64,000 bases of DNA, taken from Alentia gelatinosa. Taxonomy: Eukaryota > Annelida > Polychaeta > Phyllodocida > Polynoidae. Positions 60,809 to 64,000 of this stretch are shown here, piece by piece (positions within the stretch are counted from its first letter, which is position 1; each line of letters starts with the position of its first letter). Under the pieces are notes generated by a model that ran no database searches, had not been told where the DNA came from, and saw only the letters and a program-made list of their open reading frames with translations. The DNA is taken from NCBI GenBank assembly GCA_950022655.1, contig OX465584.1, forward strand, positions 45,614,723-45,678,722, written 5' to 3'. Both the position numbers and the translations under genes were made by a program.

Positions 60809-62185
60809 GTGAGTCCAGGATCAAACACAGTCATTGGTGCGAGTCATTAGAAGAAACTCATGAGAGGAAAATAACTAAGTCCCTACTCCACCGATTTAGA
60901 CCCCGGAGTTATTCACGACGCAAAGCTAAGGGGATTACGTAGCAGTCAAATGAGCTCGAGTGGGTTTCTGATTTCATCTCACCATGTAAAACATGATTAA
61001 CTGGTATTATAAATTACCCAAATAGCCATTGGGTATTGGGTACACTACCTCCACAGCCGTGGAGTATGAGTTCCTAACGTTAAACCTATGGTGAAAAATA
61101 CCAGGGTGAGATAATGGTTGACTTTGCCCTCGAAGCAGCTTTATTGTGCAATAAACAAGAAACGTGAATAACTTTTCGGAAAGGGTATTTTTGGATGTTT
61201 GAAATAACAATATTCATAGCAAGAATACCAAGAAGAGCTGAGACAATATGGTAAACTGTGTATGATATGCTGCTCGTGTATGAATTGTCAAAGTTATGAA
61301 ATCAAATAACTCATATATTATGTTTTTTGAAATATGGGAATTGTTAAATGAGCTTTATAGACAATCTAGCTGTTTCCTTTTCAGCTCTTATTTACTTTAT
61401 TATGTGAATCCACATTTGAGTAGGCTGCCCCTTCAAGTGAGCACATGTGTCATGTTGACAAACAAAACCCTGGAACACATGAGGTGCTTCCCACTGAAGA
61501 AAGTAATCTCAGAGATTGTGTCTGGTTTGAATTAACAAATATCAGAAATGAGTGTATATTATTCACCATACAAATACCTCAATTGACAAGTAGAACACTT
61601 GTATAGGTACTCCCCAAAGCACTAAGAATTTAGGATATTTGAAAAACTGGCGGATGGGACAGATTCTGTCCCAAACAGGCAGGTCGGTGCAGAGATACAA
61701 AATATGTAGAGCGCCGAATTTCTGCTTGGAGAGCGCAGCAAATCGGAACTACAAACCGGAAGGGTCAACGACTGGATATTGTAAGGACCGGAAGTAAAGG
61801 ATGTTCAGAGCCGTCATGTGATGTGCATGCATGTATAGATTAGTTAAGCATATAAATGGTCCTATATAACACAAATAAGAAAAATTGTCAGAAAACATGA
61901 TTACCTCAGAGAGAATTATGTTGTAGAGTATATCCAGTCGAGGCTCCCTCCCGATCAGTGTCGCCTCCTGTCGCCTGCCACAGGAAATACAAATGTCAAC
62001 GGGCGTTCCACCTAGCGGACAGATATTGTGCTAGACGTAAATGCTACCGTTTATTTCTCATTATTCAATCAAGGAACGAACCATTTCTACTTCCTCTCTT
62101 CCACAGTCGAAGTTAAAGATTGAGATTTAACATTAATTAACCCATGCCAAAAACTTGTGTTCACCTTTAACTGTCCGTGTTCCAG
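60809..62185 (+). other. Intron 3 of the four-jointed gene
   Basis: It starts GTGAGT and ends GTGTTCCAG. Its first third holds a copy of a dispersed repeat (60905-61114). The rest is AT-rich without a feature I can name. Confidence 0.85.
60905..61114 (+). repeat. Dispersed repeat family A, copy 2
   Basis: Partner of 21681-21893, same orientation, located in intron 3 just after exon 3. Shared words include GGATTACGTAGC, TCAAATGAG and ATACCAGGGTGAGATAA. Confidence 0.65.
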
Positions 62186-62366
62186 GCGAGATCCTGTCCT
62201 TCTACCTGGCGCGGCTTCTCGGCCTCGACAGCGTCCCCGTGTCGGTGCTGGCGCAGGTGAACAGCAGCGCCCCGCAGTGGCGTAAGGTGGAACCTGCGCG
62301 TGCTGGCTGGGAGGATGGTCAGCTGGTCGTCTTCATTCAGTGGATAGAGGGCCTCGACCAAGTCTG
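62186..62366 (+). CDS. FJX1: Four-jointed kinase, exon 4 (QGE-x-L-S-x-YLARLLGL helix and following strands)
   Basis: The acceptor GTGTTCCAG|GCGAG joins in phase 1 to exon 3, so the join reads IQ-GEILSFYLARLLGLDS, nearly identical to the human QGEALSYYLARLLGLQ. This is the most diagnostic stretch of the gene; the Glu in GE is the expected helix residue of the kinase N-lobe. Then come VPVSVLAQVNSSAPQW (an NSS glycosylation sequon), a Trp-Glu-Asp-Gly-Gln-Leu-Val-Val strand, and FIQWIEGLDQV, matching the family's LTRWLPNLTDV. The donor is GTCTG|GTGAGT, leaving phase 2. It is 181 nt. The minus-strand ORF covering the same bases is a shadow. No frameshift or stop is seen. Confidence 0.94.
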
Positions 62367-63022
62367 GTGAGTAGCTCACGAACGGGAGCACACAAAAGGA
62401 GCCGTTTCCAAAATATGCTGATTTATTGTTTTTCCACCAATGCAATGAGGTTAATCCATGAAGGAACTCAATAAAATGTAGGCATCCATGGTATTTCTAA
62501 TTAAGCAGCCTCACACTTAGAATACATGATCTGCATTGTACCCAGCACAATTAATTTAGACGTATGATAACAATTATGTTAATTTATATAAATAAATCAG
62601 CTTTATTTCTTTTGTATTGATACAATGCATATGTTATCCGGATATGGTGACGCATACATCAAGAAAGTTGTACATACGACAAAGTAAAGCTTAACAACCT
62701 TGTATATCTTGCATAGTATATTGGACAACATATAGTATATTGGACAAACAGTCTGATAAAAACAACAAACCCTAATTACCAGCATATTTTTCTTCCGCAA
62801 AACTGACTGAACAATGTACATCCGAGGGACCGGGTGGTAGATCGGCCATTGCCGAACCCGGCAGATCTTGTAATGAGTGATCCTAATAAAAATCATTAAA
62901 AAAAACCAACAAAAAAAACAAGTCGTTCTTCTTACAGTGAGTAACCCATGGTATTGCTGCAATTTTTTGTTTATTTCTTTTTCTTCCCCTTTTATATAAT
63001 TGGTATACTTGTGATCACGCAG
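62367..63022 (+). other. Intron 4 of the four-jointed gene
   Basis: It starts GTGAGT and ends in a T-rich tract and ATCACGCAG. The ORF reading from 62948 into exon 5 is a hydrophobic misreading of the pyrimidine tract, not a membrane segment. Confidence 0.85.
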
Positions 63023-63187
63023 GTCTCAGGTGAAGATGCCCACCCTGATCCTCTCGGCCTACCAGAAGGGTGTGGCGGTGGACCGGAACCACCCCGCCCT
63101 GCCCACCATGTCGGGGTCGGAGCTCAGCGAGCTGCTTCAGTGGTCTGACATGATTCTCTTTGACTACATCATTGGTCATTACGATAG
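63023..63187 (+). CDS. FJX1: Four-jointed kinase, exon 5 (LLQWSDMILFDYI-x-x-HYDR, catalytic-loop region)
   Basis: The acceptor ATCACGCAG|GTCTC completes a Trp codon from exon 4 in phase 2; the donor is ATAG|GTGAGT, again phase 2. The peptide runs SQVKMPTLILSAYQKG, then VDRNHPALPTMSGSELSELL and QWSDMILFDYIIGHYDR. It parallels human SQAELVDLVQWTDLILFDYL-TANFDR. In the related FAM20 kinases the corresponding G-N-x-D-R segment holds the catalytic Asp, so the Asp of HYDR is the likely catalytic residue; this is inferred from family knowledge. The remaining C-lobe, including the metal-binding D-N-E motif and C-terminal Cys, must lie to the right of the window, so the gene is partial here. Confidence 0.93.
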
Positions 63188-63259
63188 GTGAGTGTTGAGA
63201 TTTTTTACCCACCTAACACGGAGTCACCATACTAAACCTATGGAGTCTACAGATCGCTA

Positions 63260-63293
63260 CTGAGTAGATTCCGGAAGGTCGGAATCTACTCAG
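63260..63293. repeat. Perfect 13-bp hairpin in intron 5
   Basis: CTGAGTAGATTCC and GGAATCTACTCAG flank an 8-base loop GGAAGGTC. It lies 73 bp after the exon 5 donor. The flanking GAGTCACCATACTAAACCTATGG is loosely like repeat family A. Confidence 0.85.
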
Positions 63294-63867
63294 CAGAATT
63301 CGGATTTCTGACTTTAAGTATAAGATCTAGTATATAAGCCTGGCGGAAACCCTTAAAAACACCTCCCACTACATGACATTAACAATCACTGAGGGATCAC
63401 CAATTTACACCATATTTATATTACATGATTTCGCAAGTTAATTCTGAGAAAGAATTGAATTGAATTGAACAATTAATTTTTATTTTTCTCTCTCGAATTT
63501 GAAGATCTATTTAGGCATGGATGGGCAGAATCTAAATCATGATATATGAAGAGATACACGTTGATTGTAGTCTCATTTTAAAGATAATTATTTCTCGGTG
63601 TGGGTGGGTGGGGAACTCGAGTATTGGCATCAGCGAGCTGGTTGCTGGTTATCAATGGTGACATCACGAGTTGGATCTAGTCCTCAGATTCTCCGGGAGG
63701 TGGGTGTTTGATCATCGTCCGAATTACCAGATAATTCAAATTGTGCATTTATAGTTCGCAAATGCCTCGTCCCATACGCAACTAAATTGCCATCTCGTTT
63801 TATAGCTTGCACAGCATGGTCAGGTTGATCTATATGATTATTTTTCACCTATAGCCGAACTTCTATA

Positions 63868-63898
63868 AAATACTACCCTCTGCTAGGGGTGCAGTATA
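63868..63898. repeat. Hairpin sharing the CCTCTGCTAGGG loop
   Basis: ATACT and AGTAT arms with CCC/GGG inner pairs surround CTCTGCTAGGGG. The loop word is the same as at 21031-21042. Confidence 0.5.
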
Positions 63899-64000
63899 AA
63901 TAATGTTCAGGCTGAGTGAAAATGTCGTGAGTGAACCGATAGTGATTCCGTTCTCGGCCTTTTCCCCCCATAAACTACGACCCTCCCCTCCATCTTTGGT

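Larger units (their letters stand above)
63188..64000 (+). other. Intron 5 of the four-jointed gene (start only)
   Basis: It begins GTGAGT after a phase 2 codon and runs off the window. It contains two hairpins (63260-63293 and 63868-63898) and AT-rich sequence. No further kinase exon is seen before the edge. Confidence 0.75.

Noticed and set aside
62948..63148. Hydrophobic N-terminal frame resembling a membrane protein
   Set aside because: The hydrophobic part translates the T-rich tract before the exon 5 acceptor and reads the exon in the wrong frame.
1..64000. Bacterial, viral or defence system content
   Set aside because: No polymerase, integrase, capsid, nuclease or toxin-like frames; the only coherent coding signal is a spliced metazoan kinase gene.

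Overview
The window is metazoan nuclear DNA. It is AT-rich, has few genes, and carries long introns with GT-AG sites, microsatellites, short inverted-repeat transposons and a tRNA-derived SINE. No operons, ribosome binding sites or phage-type modules are visible. The SINE tail (GACGTTAAATCAAACCCAAC) resembles tails I associate with molluscan SINEs, so a lophotrochozoan, perhaps a mollusc, is the best guess. The phylum is an inference.

One protein-coding gene can be named with confidence. It is an orthologue of four-jointed / FJX1, the Golgi kinase that phosphorylates cadherin repeats of Fat and Dachsous and tunes planar cell polarity and Hippo signalling. It lies on the + strand from 33043 to beyond the right edge. 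Exon 1 (33043-34375) encodes a type II signal anchor, a long acidic and basic stem and the first conserved kinase-proximal motif. After a 25 kb intron come exons at 59412-59573, 60632-60808, 62186-62366 and 63023-63187. The last visible codons reach a family-typical Y/F-D-R motif. The metal-binding DNE-type motif and the C-terminus lie outside the window. All junctions keep the reading frame (phases 1,1,1,2,2). The 162-bp exon 2 is symmetric, and skipping it gives the arrangement found in insect and vertebrate relatives, so it is probably an optional cassette.

Positions 1-32482 contain no gene I can support. They hold degenerate and tandem repeats, one clear MITE at 14104-14390, several strong hairpin (foldback) elements around 20.1-23.3 kb, TA and AG microsatellites, and strongly G-rich tracts near 26.8 and 31.4 kb. 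GC-richer patches with E-boxes, CTCF-like sites or homeobox-type TAAT sites are scattered through it. This looks like an upstream regulatory landscape. The large first intron is similar, with CTCF-like motifs, hammerhead-like relics, a minisatellite and the SINE just before exon 2.

The most unusual non-coding signal is a short word, TGTCGTCTGC. By eye I count six exact copies in the window plus several one-mismatch copies, against about 0.1 expected by chance. CACGTGACC (seven copies) and CTCF-type cores are also over-represented. These counts were made by eye and need a proper scan.
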